Origin: Dehalococcoidia bacterium | GTDB taxonomy: Bacteria; Chloroflexota; Dehalococcoidia; UBA3495 | Reading direction: 5' to 3' | Length of the DNA: 9,104 nucleotides | Assembly: GCA_002730485.1 (NCBI GenBank) | Contig: PCAH01000134.1 | Location: 1 to 9,104, forward strand | Part shown: piece by piece, positions 1 to 6,369 of the stretch | Position numbering within the stretch: position 1 is the first letter of the stretch | Layout of the letters: each line of letters opens with the position of its first letter | Notes under the pieces: generated by a model | What the model saw: the letters and a program-made list of their open reading frames with translations, nothing else | Databases searched by the model: none | What the model was told of the DNA's origin: nothing | Position numbers and translations under genes: made by a program

Positions 1-597
1 GACGCAACGACAACGGCCGGTATGGACAAGATCACCGCTGAAGTGCTGGCTGAGTTTGGTCATATAGACACTCTAGTCACCTGCGTGGGCGACTCCATCC
101 GTAAACCGGTTGCCAAGCTCCCTTGTTCTGACGAAGAGGGAATGACCGAAGACGACTGGAAACACGTGGTGAATATCAACCTGACCGAGGCTTTTCAGGC
201 GTGCCGCGCTGTTGGCCCACATCTACTGGAGCGAGGCCGAGGCTCGGTCATAAACATTTCTGGCTGGGCGTCTTTTCGCGGCCGGCCTGGATATTCGGCT
301 TACGACGCATCCAAGGCTGGTGTGATGCGGTTCACTGAGACTGTGGCTCAGGAATGGGCACCTTTCGGCGTCCGGGTGAACGCTGTGGCTCCAGGCTCAT
401 TCCCCGACCCTGAGCAGATGTCTGCCGAGGCCTACGCAGAGAGACAAGAAAGCGCCAAAGGGAGGATTCCCATACCGCGCATGGGCAATCTCAAGGAGCC
501 AGGTTATCTGTGTGTGTTCCTGGCCTCGCCTGCAGCCTCGTATATTACCGGGCAGACCTGGGCGGTGGACGGTGGGATCAGTATCAAACAGCCCTAG
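1..597 (+). CDS. Short-chain dehydrogenase/reductase (SDR), 5' end outside window
   Basis: Classical SDR-fold NAD(P)-dependent oxidoreductase, probably acting on an alcohol/ketone or 3-oxoacyl-type substrate; the substrate cannot be read from sequence. The frame is open from base 1, so about 50 N-terminal residues, including the TGxxxGxG cofactor motif, lie upstream; the ATG at 22 is internal. Visible landmarks are the structural NNAG position (here TCVG, 79-90), the active-site Asn (178-180, in NINLT), the catalytic YxxxK (Tyr 301-303, Lys 313-315, in YDASK), the VAPGS loop after beta-6, and the C-terminal GQTWAVDGG. Aligned by spacing to E. coli FabG (Ser-x12-Tyr), the catalytic serine position is Gly (262-264), with Ser on either side at 259 and 271, so activity may be altered. 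It lies 59 bases upstream of the acyl-CoA ligase on the same strand and is probably co-transcribed. Family certain, substrate unknown. Confidence 0.9.
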   Translation, partial: DATTTAGMDKITAEVLAEFGHIDTLVTCVGDSIRKPVAKLPCSDEEGMTEDDWKHVVNINLTEAFQACRAVGPHLLERGRGSVINISGWASFRGRPGYSAYDASKAGVMRFTETVAQEWAPFGVRVNAVAPGSFPDPEQMSAEAYAERQESAKGRIPIPRMGNLKEPGYLCVFLASPAASYITGQTWAVDGGISIKQP

Positions 598-640
598 TCT
601 CAAGCCAGGCGATTTAAGAAAAATAGCCGGAACCCTAGCC

Positions 641-646
641 GGAGGT
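641..646 (+). promoter_or_regulatory. Ribosome binding site of the acyl-CoA ligase
   Basis: GGAGGT lies 10 bases before the ATG at 657 and 13 before the second ATG at 660. This favours 657 as the start. Confidence 0.7.
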
Positions 647-656
647 AGAAACAGTC

Positions 657-2273
657 ATGATGGAATACCCTCTACTGGTACGCCGACTCCTGGAACGGAG
701 CAGTGTATTCGCTGCTCAAAAAGAGGTCGTCACCCGCGAAGAGCATGGCACCCATCGTCAGACCTACGCAGATCTGATGACGCGGTCGACCAGGCTCTCA
801 AACGCGCTTGTCGGTCTAGGCGTGGGACAGGGCGATCGAGTGGGTACCTTTGCCTGGAACCATTACCGGCACCTTGAAGCTTATTTCGCGGTCCCCACAA
901 TGGGAGCGGTGCTACACACCTTAAACATCCGTCTGTTTGTGGAAGACTTGGTCTACATTATCAACCACGCCGCAGACAAGGTTATCCTCGTGGACCCTGA
1001 CCTTGTGCCCATATTGGAGCCGCTGGTACCGCGTTTGGAGTCGGTGGAACACTACATCATAATGACCGATAATCGGAGTTTAACCACTACTCTCCCATCG
1101 TCCCACAACTATGAGGACCTCCTGTCCGGGGCTTCAGATTTGTATTCACCGGCCAGATTGGACGAGAACGCTCCAGCGGGCCTGTGTTACACATCAGCCA
1201 CCACCGGGCGCCCCAAAGGGGTAATTTACTCCCACCGTGGCATCGTCTTGCACTCCATGACTGAGGCCCAGGCTGACACTATAGGAATCAGAGAGCGAGA
1301 CGTGGTGCTTCCTATAGTCCCCATGTTCCACGCCAACTGTTGGGGTGTCCCCTTCACGTCCGCGTTGGTCGGCGCCACCCAAGTGCTAACAGGTGTCAGA
1401 CCGGACCCAGAATCCATCTGCCATCTGATTGAATCTGAGGGGGTAACCCTTAGTTTGGGTGTGCCTACCATCTGGGTAGGCGTGCTTGACCACATCGACC
1501 GCACCGGCAAGAAATACGACTTCTCGAGCCTACGGGAGATCGCCAGCGGCGGTTCAGCGGTCCCTATCAGCTTGATTCAGACATACAAGGACCGCCTGGA
1601 TGTAGACCTGGTGCAGGCCTACGGGATGACCGAGTCGGCTCCGTTGATCTCCTACAACCGCCGAATCAGCCGATTGGATGACATGACTGAGGGCGAGAAA
1701 CTGCAGTTGGCAGGTTCACAAGGACCACTGGTGCCTGGACTGGAGATGCGGCTGGTCGACGATGAAGGGAACGATCTTGCCTGGGACGGAGAACAACGCG
1801 GTGAGTTGCTGTTCCGAGGGCCCTGGGTTGCTGACAGCTATTACGAGGACGCCCGAACCACAGAGACGTTCATCGATGGTTGGTACCACAGCGGGGACAT
1901 CGCTTCGGTGGACCCCAACGGCTATATACAGATAGGCGACCGGGTCAAAGACATGGTCAAGAGCGGAGGAGAGTGGATATCCTCGGTGGACTTGGAAACA
2001 GCCATCATCGCCCACCCTGGAGTGCTGGAAGCCGCTGTAATTGCGATACCCCATGAACGCTGGGTGGAGCGTCCATTGGCCTGTGTGGTACCTAACGCCG
2101 ATGCTCAAGGTAAACTCCAGAAGGCCGAAGTTTTGGATTTCATCAGAGGCCAATTCGCGGCCTGGTGGATGCCAGACGATGTTGTATTCATCGACGAGAT
2201 ACCCAAGACCAGCGTGGGCAAATTTGACAAAAAGATTTTGCGGGAAAGGTATCAAAATCATCAATCTGAATGA
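657..2273 (+). CDS. AMP-forming fatty acyl-CoA ligase (acyl-CoA synthetase)
   Basis: Activates a carboxylic acid with ATP to an acyl-adenylate and then to an acyl-CoA, in the cytoplasm. At 538 residues it has the usual length of the medium/long-chain ligase group (FadD/AlkK-like). Core motifs occur in order: P-loop-like YTSATTGRPKG (178-188, with Ala where most members have Gly), substrate-pocket FHANCWGVPF, YGMTES (322-327), the hinge region GWYHSGD (408-414) followed by GYIQIGDRVKDMVKSGGEWIS, and the C-terminal catalytic Lys522 in PKTSVGKFDKK. All residues expected for both half-reactions are present, so it should be active. The start at 657 has a good Shine-Dalgarno. It follows the SDR gene by 59 bases and ends just before an intrinsic terminator, suggesting a two-or-more-gene catabolic operon. 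Chain length or aromatic preference cannot be read from sequence. Confidence 0.95.
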   Translation: MMEYPLLVRRLLERSSVFAAQKEVVTREEHGTHRQTYADLMTRSTRLSNALVGLGVGQGDRVGTFAWNHYRHLEAYFAVPTMGAVLHTLNIRLFVEDLVYIINHAADKVILVDPDLVPILEPLVPRLESVEHYIIMTDNRSLTTTLPSSHNYEDLLSGASDLYSPARLDENAPAGLCYTSATTGRPKGVIYSHRGIVLHSMTEAQADTIGIRERDVVLPIVPMFHANCWGVPFTSALVGATQVLTGVRPDPESICHLIESEGVTLSLGVPTIWVGVLDHIDRTGKKYDFSSLREIASGGSAVPISLIQTYKDRLDVDLVQAYGMTESAPLISYNRRISRLDDMTEGEKLQLAGSQGPLVPGLEMRLVDDEGNDLAWDGEQRGELLFRGPWVADSYYEDARTTETFIDGWYHSGDIASVDPNGYIQIGDRVKDMVKSGGEWISSVDLETAIIAHPGVLEAAVIAIPHERWVERPLACVVPNADAQGKLQKAEVLDFIRGQFAAWWMPDDVVFIDEIPKTSVGKFDKKILRERYQNHQSE

Positions 2274-2304
2274 TGCAGAGGATTTAGAAGAACAGTTGAA
2301 GGTG

Positions 2305-2340
2305 AAGAGGGGTAGGTATCACGCCTACCCTTCTTTTTTG
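2305..2340 (+). terminator. Rho-independent terminator after the acyl-CoA ligase
   Basis: GGGTAGG (2310-2316) pairs perfectly with CCTACCC (2324-2330) around a 7-base loop. The pairing can be extended by GAAGAG against TTCTTT, and the hairpin is followed by a T-rich run to 2339. It lies 32 bases after the ligase stop. Confidence 0.88.
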
Positions 2341-2477
2341 CGTCAGACGCTAGATTAAGCAATTTGGGTACCCAGGGCAATTATGAAATGATTTTTGGAT
2401 TGATGCGAGTTCTATTCGATAATAGCGGTGCTAACCTCACGGGAACAAAAGTAAGAACACGGTAGGTTAAACACCTG

Positions 2478-2495
2478 GGAATACATGGGTATTCC
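2478..2495. repeat. Short perfect inverted repeat downstream of the lipoprotein gene
   Basis: GGAATAC (2478-2484) and GTATTCC (2489-2495) form a 7-bp hairpin with a 4-base loop in the 214-base gap between two convergent transcription units. Read on the minus strand it lies 60 bases past the lipoprotein stop and is followed only by a short GTGTTT stretch. It could be a weak terminator for the ccm operon. The rest of 2341-2554 shows no gene or other recognisable element. Confidence 0.35.
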
Positions 2496-2554
2496 GGCGA
2501 AAGGAATCGGTAATCTGCAGGAGTGGAAACAGGAGCTAATTTGGCGTATTGGAC

Positions 2555-2998
2555 CTAATGTTCGTATACCTTTGACAACAACACCTTGCCGTTGGCGTTT
2601 TCATCGTTGGGTTGCGGCAGGTGAGTCACCCCTTGCCTGTCGGTGAGACCGTCGATACCAACACGGTATTCTCCATTGGAAACTATCTCAACGATGATCT
2701 CGGCTCTGCCACCGATGGCGACAACTGCAATCGGGAGTGAGCCAATTGGGGTAAAGGCAGCACCTTGGACTAGGACACCGTCGGTGTAGAGGCTCCCATC
2801 ACTGTCGGTTATGGAAACGGCGAATACCATCACCGTTTGGCCGTTGCGCTCTTCTTCGTAGATCGATGAGCCGCCGAAAACAGGATTCCCAGTACCGGAA
2901 TCCACACCACCGCAGGCACCGACGAGCGCCATCAGAGAAATCAAAACTACGGCGATAAACGATCGTTTCAGGTGAATTGCGGACTTGAAGTGACGCAT
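2555..2998 (-). CDS. Predicted small lipoprotein at the end of the ccm operon
   Basis: I do not recognise a family for this 147-residue protein. It has a clear lipoprotein signal: basic N-terminus (K5, H9, K11, R12), a hydrophobic stretch at about 14-26, and a lipobox VGAC with Cys29 as the likely lipidated residue. A Gly/Ser-rich linker follows (GGVDSGTGNP). The mature part, about 118 residues, is rich in Val, Ile and Gly with alternating hydrophobics, suggesting a small beta-rich extracytoplasmic domain. It has no CxxCH haem site and no further Cys. Its ATG directly follows the ccmD TAG with no spacer, so it is almost surely co-transcribed and perhaps translationally coupled; no strong Shine-Dalgarno is visible. 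Position suggests a link to haem or cytochrome handling outside the membrane, but that is inference. It is not CcmE, CcmG or CcmH. Confidence 0.75.
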   Translation of the reverse strand: MRHFKSAIHLKRSFIAVVLISLMALVGACGGVDSGTGNPVFGGSSIYEEERNGQTVMVFAVSITDSDGSLYTDGVLVQGAAFTPIGSLPIAVVAIGGRAEIIVEIVSNGEYRVGIDGLTDRQGVTHLPQPNDENANGKVLLSKVYEH

Positions 2999-3184
2999 CT
3001 ATTTGTCCGACGACTGATCCAGAATGTTCTGGAGTCGTGTGATTTCTTTCTGCACATCGTGTTGGCGGCGGTTCACGTAGAACAGATAGCCGAACAAGAC
3101 CACCCAGCTAACGGCGAAGGCTGCGAACAAATATGGGAGGTTCGATGACGGCAGATGTGATGTGAGTAATATGAGATCTAGCAA
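2999..3184 (-). CDS. ccmD: CcmD-like small membrane protein
   Basis: A 61-residue protein with the CcmD pattern: a short outer N-terminus, one membrane span (about residues 17-37, starting PYLFAAF), then a basic RR pair (39-40) and a charged, coiled-coil-like tail (EITRLQNIL). In known System I, CcmD stabilises the CcmABC complex and helps release holo-CcmE. The start is TTG at 3184, supported by AAGGAG five bases upstream; no in-frame ATG exists. It lies 65 bases after ccmC on the same strand and abuts the lipoprotein gene. CcmD proteins are weakly conserved, so the name rests on topology, the tail pattern and the position directly after ccmC. Confidence 0.8.
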   Translation of the reverse strand: MLDLILLTSHLPSSNLPYLFAAFAVSWVVLFGYLFYVNRRQHDVQKEITRLQNILDQSSDK

Positions 3185-3189
3185 GCCAA

Positions 3190-3195
3190 CTCCTT
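3190..3195 (-). promoter_or_regulatory. Ribosome binding site fixing the TTG start of ccmD
   Basis: Read on the minus strand, AAGGAG stands five bases before the TTG at 3184-3182. It is the main evidence that this non-ATG codon is the start. Confidence 0.65.
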
Positions 3196-3249
3196 GAGAT
3201 ACAAGCTTATGGGAAAACTACCTACGGGGATACCAAGAGACATCGAGAT

Positions 3250-3981
3250 CTATTGACCCGTTCGGCGTAGAGCGAATCTAATTCGGCCAAGGGCCTCTTC
3301 GGTGGTCCGTAGGTTCATCCGTTCCATGACCATGTAGGCAAAGAAGAACACGAACGTGATGAGCGAATAAAGCAAGATCAGCGCCATGGTGCCATCGAGG
3401 GCATCCGGCTGGGAAAAGGGTCCCACTACGGGGGACGGATGTATCGACCGCCACCAGACCACTGAGTAGTAGACGATAGGCACGTCAACGAAGCCGATTA
3501 TGCCAACAACCGCAGCGTATATCGCACCCTTTGACTGGGTTTGGGCGTATGAGCGAACCATCAGGTAGGCCACGTAGATCAGCCACAGGATCAGGGTGGT
3601 CGTTAGGCGGGGCTCCCAGGTCCACCAGGTGTTCCACACAGGTCTGGCCCAGATGATGCCCGTGATCAGCGCCAGAGTGACAAATACGACACCTACTTCA
3701 GCGGATGCATGGGCAAAGGCGTCCCACTTGGTGGAACGTTTGAATAAATACATCAAACTGGCTATGAAAACCAGGAAGAACGCCAGGAAAGACATGATGG
3801 CTATTGGTACATGGAAATAGAAAACCCGTTGGACGTGCCCAAGCACTGCATCAGTGGGAGCGACCATGAAGATTAGATAAAGGTCTATCACCATGAGGAC
3901 GCCAATAATCAGCGCCAATGCGGTTTTGAGGCTGGGGAATTGGATCCCTCCGGAATTTTCAATGCTCTCGGTGCTAGCCAA
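3250..3981 (-). CDS. ccmC: Haem exporter/handling protein CcmC (WWD-domain family)
   Basis: Integral membrane protein of 243 residues with about six spans. With CcmD, and together with the CcmAB ATPase, it presents haem to CcmE at the outer membrane face. The tryptophan-rich WWD segment is at 116-127 (VWNTWWTWEPRLT), with Glu123 where the motif usually has Asp. The two expected external haem-ligand histidines are present: His57 (in FYFHVPIA) and His181 (in RSIHPSP). Length matches the family. The start is TTG at 3981: an in-frame stop lies three codons upstream, the next Met is residue 30, and GGAAG sits 11 bases before it. The gene follows ccmB by 45 bases and precedes ccmD by 65, the classical A-B-C-D order. 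CcsA and CcmF also carry WWD domains, but size and context fit CcmC. Confidence 0.94.
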   Translation of the reverse strand: MASTESIENSGGIQFPSLKTALALIIGVLMVIDLYLIFMVAPTDAVLGHVQRVFYFHVPIAIMSFLAFFLVFIASLMYLFKRSTKWDAFAHASAEVGVVFVTLALITGIIWARPVWNTWWTWEPRLTTTLILWLIYVAYLMVRSYAQTQSKGAIYAAVVGIIGFVDVPIVYYSVVWWRSIHPSPVVGPFSQPDALDGTMALILLYSLITFVFFFAYMVMERMNLRTTEEALGRIRFALRRTGQ

Positions 3982-4026
3982 CCTGAATCACACTTCCGCT
4001 ACGAAAATAGGATCGGACAACCTGGG

Positions 4027-4701
4027 TCATTCTTCCACCACGAAAGAAAAGACCCACGGACATATTACCAAAAACAGGGCATCAAACACTCCGATGAGCG
4101 GCAACCAGCGGCCCAGGCCAATGAAGGTTTCGCCTCCCACGGCCCTGGTGGAAGCCTCTACTGCCGCGATAATCACCGGCAGTAGCACCGGGAAGAACAA
4201 AACCGGCAGCATGATCTCGCGGGACCGTGTTTGCACCGCCATAGCTGAGAACAGAGTGCCGACGACTGCGAAGCCAAGTGTTCCCAAAAAGATCGTGAGC
4301 ATCAGGTACCAAGACAAGGCCGAGAAATCCAACATTACCGCATAGACTGGGAGCAGGGCAGCTTCCACCAACAGCATGAATATCAGGCTTGTCAGCGCCT
4401 TGCCCAGGAAGATGGCGTCTCTACTCACGGGCGAGATTAGGAGCCCTTCCAGACCACCCTGTTCCTGATCGCGGACAAAGGCCCGGTTCATGGCCAGCAC
4501 CGCTGAGAAGGCGAACGCTACCCATAGTATGCCTGGAGCAAGCTCCTCAGACCTGCCAGGGGTATTGTTCAAGGCAAAGTTGAATACCACTACCACCAGC
4601 AGGCCAAAGACCACTATGGAGACTACGAGGTCTTTGGAGCGCAATTCCAATAACAGGTCTTTCCAGACGATGACCATCATGGGGCCGATCAAGCTGCTCA
4701 T
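4027..4701 (-). CDS. ccmB: ABC transporter permease CcmB, cytochrome c maturation
   Basis: A 224-residue permease with about six hydrophobic spans that pairs with CcmA; the CcmAB ATPase cycle drives release of haem-loaded CcmE from CcmC. Family signs are the N-terminal WKDLLLELRSKD cytoplasmic helix, the segment FVRDQEQGGLEGLLISPVSRD between spans 2 and 3, and the later SREIMLPVLFFPVLLPVI region, all typical of CcmB. Length is normal (about 220). The ATG at 4701 overlaps the ccmA stop in an ATGA junction and has GGAGG seven bases upstream (4709-4713), so the start is secure and coupling with ccmA is likely. No missing parts. Confidence 0.95.
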   Translation of the reverse strand: MSSLIGPMMVIVWKDLLLELRSKDLVVSIVVFGLLVVVVFNFALNNTPGRSEELAPGILWVAFAFSAVLAMNRAFVRDQEQGGLEGLLISPVSRDAIFLGKALTSLIFMLLVEAALLPVYAVMLDFSALSWYLMLTIFLGTLGFAVVGTLFSAMAVQTRSREIMLPVLFFPVLLPVIIAAVEASTRAVGGETFIGLGRWLPLIGVFDALFLVICPWVFSFVVEE

Positions 4702-5438
4702 CGGCCGGCCTCCAGGGCATCTGTGACAGCCCGACGGATGCTGTTTGTCTGGGATGCGCTTCCGATTTCGGTGAATTCGGCGTCCGGAAAGCTGACCTTT
4801 CCGCCTCGCAGCACTCCCACACGGGTACCCCAGGTCATTCCCAGGTCCAGATCATGGGTTGTCATAATCACAGAGCGGCCTGAGTCTATCCACTCAGCCA
4901 GCAGCGACCCAAGGATCGCGACCGATTCGCGGTCGAGTCCGGTTTCGGGCTCGTCCAGCAGCAGCACATGTGGCTGGTGCAAGATGGCTCGGGCGATTGA
5001 CGCTCTTTTTTGCATCCCATTGGAGAATGTCCGGACGCGGTGATCGCCCCGATCTGCCAATTTCACTTTTTCTAGCACCTCATCAACCCTCGACTTATGG
5101 TTTTTAAGCCCGTAAAGCCGACTGTAGTAGATGAGGTTCTCACGGCAGGTAAGATCGTCATAGAGCAGGCTTCGGTGGCCAACGACACCTATCTTGCGTC
5201 TCGCGTTCTCGGGTCTGGTCCGCAGATTGTGACCGGCTATGGCAACCGAGCCATTGTCAGCGCGAACATGAGTTGCCAGTATCCGCAACAAGGTGGTCTT
5301 GCCCGCGCCGTTTGCACCAAATAGGACGAGTGATTGTCCCCAGGACACCGATAGATCAAGGTTCCAAAGTACCGGCCATTCGCCGAAACTCTTTTCCAGC
5401 CCACGTGCCAGTACAGCCTCAGTTGCCTGTGTGGTCAT
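4698..5438 (-). CDS. ccmA: ABC transporter ATP-binding protein CcmA, cytochrome c maturation
   Basis: Cytoplasmic ATPase of the CcmABCD complex, 246 residues. It has Walker A GANGAGKTT (41-49), signature FSNGMQ (138-143), Walker B LLLDEP (159-164) with catalytic Glu163, D-loop GLD (167-169) and H-loop His195 in MTTHD, so a functional ATPase is expected. The FSNGMQKR signature differs from the LSxGQ of proteobacterial CcmA and alone would only say ABC protein. The CcmA name comes from the 4-base overlap with ccmB and the following ccmC and ccmD. A TAA directly precedes the ATG at 5438, so this is the first possible ATG. No clear Shine-Dalgarno is visible; a weak TATAGG sits about 8 bases before the ATG, so a leaderless or near-leaderless mRNA is possible. 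First gene of its operon. Confidence 0.93.
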   Translation of the reverse strand: MTTQATEAVLARGLEKSFGEWPVLWNLDLSVSWGQSLVLFGANGAGKTTLLRILATHVRADNGSVAIAGHNLRTRPENARRKIGVVGHRSLLYDDLTCRENLIYYSRLYGLKNHKSRVDEVLEKVKLADRGDHRVRTFSNGMQKRASIARAILHQPHVLLLDEPETGLDRESVAILGSLLAEWIDSGRSVIMTTHDLDLGMTWGTRVGVLRGGKVSFPDAEFTEIGSASQTNSIRRAVTDALEAGR

Positions 5439-5822
5439 TTATTGGCCCTATAACCGGACACAGCTAGCACGCTGAAACGAGCACATCGCAGAATACTTCG
5501 ATTGGGTTGGGTGTTTGGATTCAAATCTTCGATGGGACAACTAGGGGCAGTTTACGGATGAGTCTATGCGGCAGCGATCTTGGGGATATGGCTTTAACAG
5601 GTCGTTGAGACAGTCGTCGGAGTTTTGTGTGGACAGCAAATCCCACCCTTAAGACTACTTGAAATTCTACTCAACAGGCCTCTGAATAGCAAGATTGATT
5701 GGCTTTGGTGAGGCTGGGGTATATGGACCATTTGTCTCTGGAAGTGTGCCTGGAACCATGGTATGATGAGTCTAGTCAGCGTACTTGTGACAGTCGCAGG
5801 CGGTCATCTTTTGGAGTAGCGT
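5439..5822. other. Divergent intergenic control region between ccmA and ccmE
   Basis: This 384-base stretch separates the ccmABCD operon (leftward) from ccmE (rightward). I see no convincing protein gene, tRNA or riboswitch in it. It holds one good rightward promoter element near 5759-5767. For the leftward operon only weak -10-like sequences are visible close to the ccmA ATG. Because both halves of one pathway start from it, it is the natural place for shared control, but no clear operator palindrome is visible. Confidence 0.6.
5759..5767 (+). promoter_or_regulatory. Extended -10 promoter for ccmE
   Basis: TGGTATGAT matches the extended -10 form TGnTATAAT at all but one base (TATGAT hexamer at 5762-5767). 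The -35 region at normal spacing is poor (TGGAAG), as is common for extended -10 promoters. Transcription would begin near 5774, about 49 bases before the leader ATG at 5823. Confidence 0.5.
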
Positions 5823-5864
5823 ATGGGGGAAAGTAAGTCCGGTTTTGAACGACAGAGGAATTGA
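5823..5864 (+). CDS. 13-codon leader ORF overlapping the ccmE start (or the true ccmE N-terminus)
   Basis: An ATG at 5823 has GGAG six bases upstream (5813-5816), the best translation signal in this region. Its frame ends after 13 codons (MGESKSGFERQRN, stop 5862-5864). It overlaps the listed ccmE start at 5845 in another frame and ends four bases before an alternative in-frame TTG at 5869. Dropping one base near 5860 would join it to ccmE as ...RQRNDPLDAF.... It is either a leader peptide coupled to ccmE, a sequencing or real one-base insertion, or chance. Confidence 0.4.
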   Translation: MGESKSGFERQRN

Positions 5865-6342
5865 CCCGTTGGATGCTTTTGAGGACGAGGCGCCGGCCCG
5901 TTCCAATCGCACCAGATTCATTGTCCTGAGCGCGGTTATAGTCCTCGTTTTGGGCTACATGATCTATGCGGCTTTCCCTGGCAACGCGTTGTATTTTCTG
6001 ACCGTCAATGAATTCAATGACAACACAGAAGCCCAAGACGGTCGTTTGTTGCGGGTGTCGGGTAAGTTGGTTGAGGGGACCTTTGGTCGTGAAGGCAATT
6101 CCGTAGATTCCCAATTTCAGATCACAGATAGTGATTCCGAAGCTCCAATCGAGACTTTGAAGGCCAGCTATACCGGCGTGCTGCCGGATCTGTTCTTCAA
6201 CCCTCATTCAGAGTTGATCTTGGAGGGCAGTTACGGGGTGAACCAGGTATTTCACGCAGATAGCATCCTGGTTAAATGCCCGTCTAAATACATAGATTTG
6301 GAAGATGAACTGAACTCCGCGCAGAACCTACCTAATACCTGA
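5845..6342 (+). CDS. ccmE: Cytochrome c maturation haem chaperone CcmE, Cys (CxxxY) variant
   Basis: Membrane-anchored haem chaperone that carries haem outside the membrane to apocytochromes c. It has a short charged N-terminus, one span (about 25-44), then the CcmE OB-fold domain: LYFLTVNEF, RLLRVSGKLVEGTF, FQITD, GVLPDLF, LILEGSYG and FHADSILVKCPSKY. The haem-binding site, HxxxY in E. coli-type CcmE, is Cys145-P-S-K-Tyr149 here, the CxxxY form known from variant System I (I*) in archaea and some bacteria. Length is normal, with a tail after Tyr149. The start is uncertain: TTG at 5845 is the upstream limit used here, while TTG at 5869 has AGAGGA nine bases before it (5854-5859), and a leader ATG at 5823 is out of frame. 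It is transcribed away from ccmABCD and ends at a terminator; no ccmF, ccmG or ccmH follows. Confidence 0.93.
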   Translation: MNDRGIDPLDAFEDEAPARSNRTRFIVLSAVIVLVLGYMIYAAFPGNALYFLTVNEFNDNTEAQDGRLLRVSGKLVEGTFGREGNSVDSQFQITDSDSEAPIETLKASYTGVLPDLFFNPHSELILEGSYGVNQVFHADSILVKCPSKYIDLEDELNSAQNLPNT

Positions 6343-6369
6343 TCAAACTTAGATTTGGTTTAGAACACG

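Noticed and set aside
1716..2264. 182-codon minus-strand ORF opposite the acyl-CoA ligase
   Set aside because: It is entirely inside the ligase gene, whose motifs are unambiguous; no domain or ribosome site supports the antisense frame.
2401..2530. Possible riboswitch-like region (short hairpin plus purine-rich segments) in the 2341-2554 gap
   Set aside because: No match to conserved cores of known riboswitches that I can recall (cobalamin, TPP, glycine, c-di-GMP), and no gene begins downstream on the plus strand.
5448..5486. Short leftward ORF (12 codons) just upstream of ccmA, as a possible leader peptide
   Set aside because: It has no convincing ribosome site; a 12-codon frame is expected by chance in a region of this size.
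5512..5532. GGATTCAAATC resembling a tRNA T-loop
   Set aside because: The flanking five-base arms do not pair and no acceptor, D or anticodon arms are visible.
5609..5796. GACAGTCG occurring twice (5609 and 5789) as a possible operator
   Set aside because: An isolated 8-base direct repeat 180 bases apart is close to chance expectation and not palindromic.
5776..6207. 143-codon minus-strand ORF opposite ccmE
   Set aside because: It lies antisense to the well-supported ccmE gene, has no recognisable motif and looks like a shadow frame.
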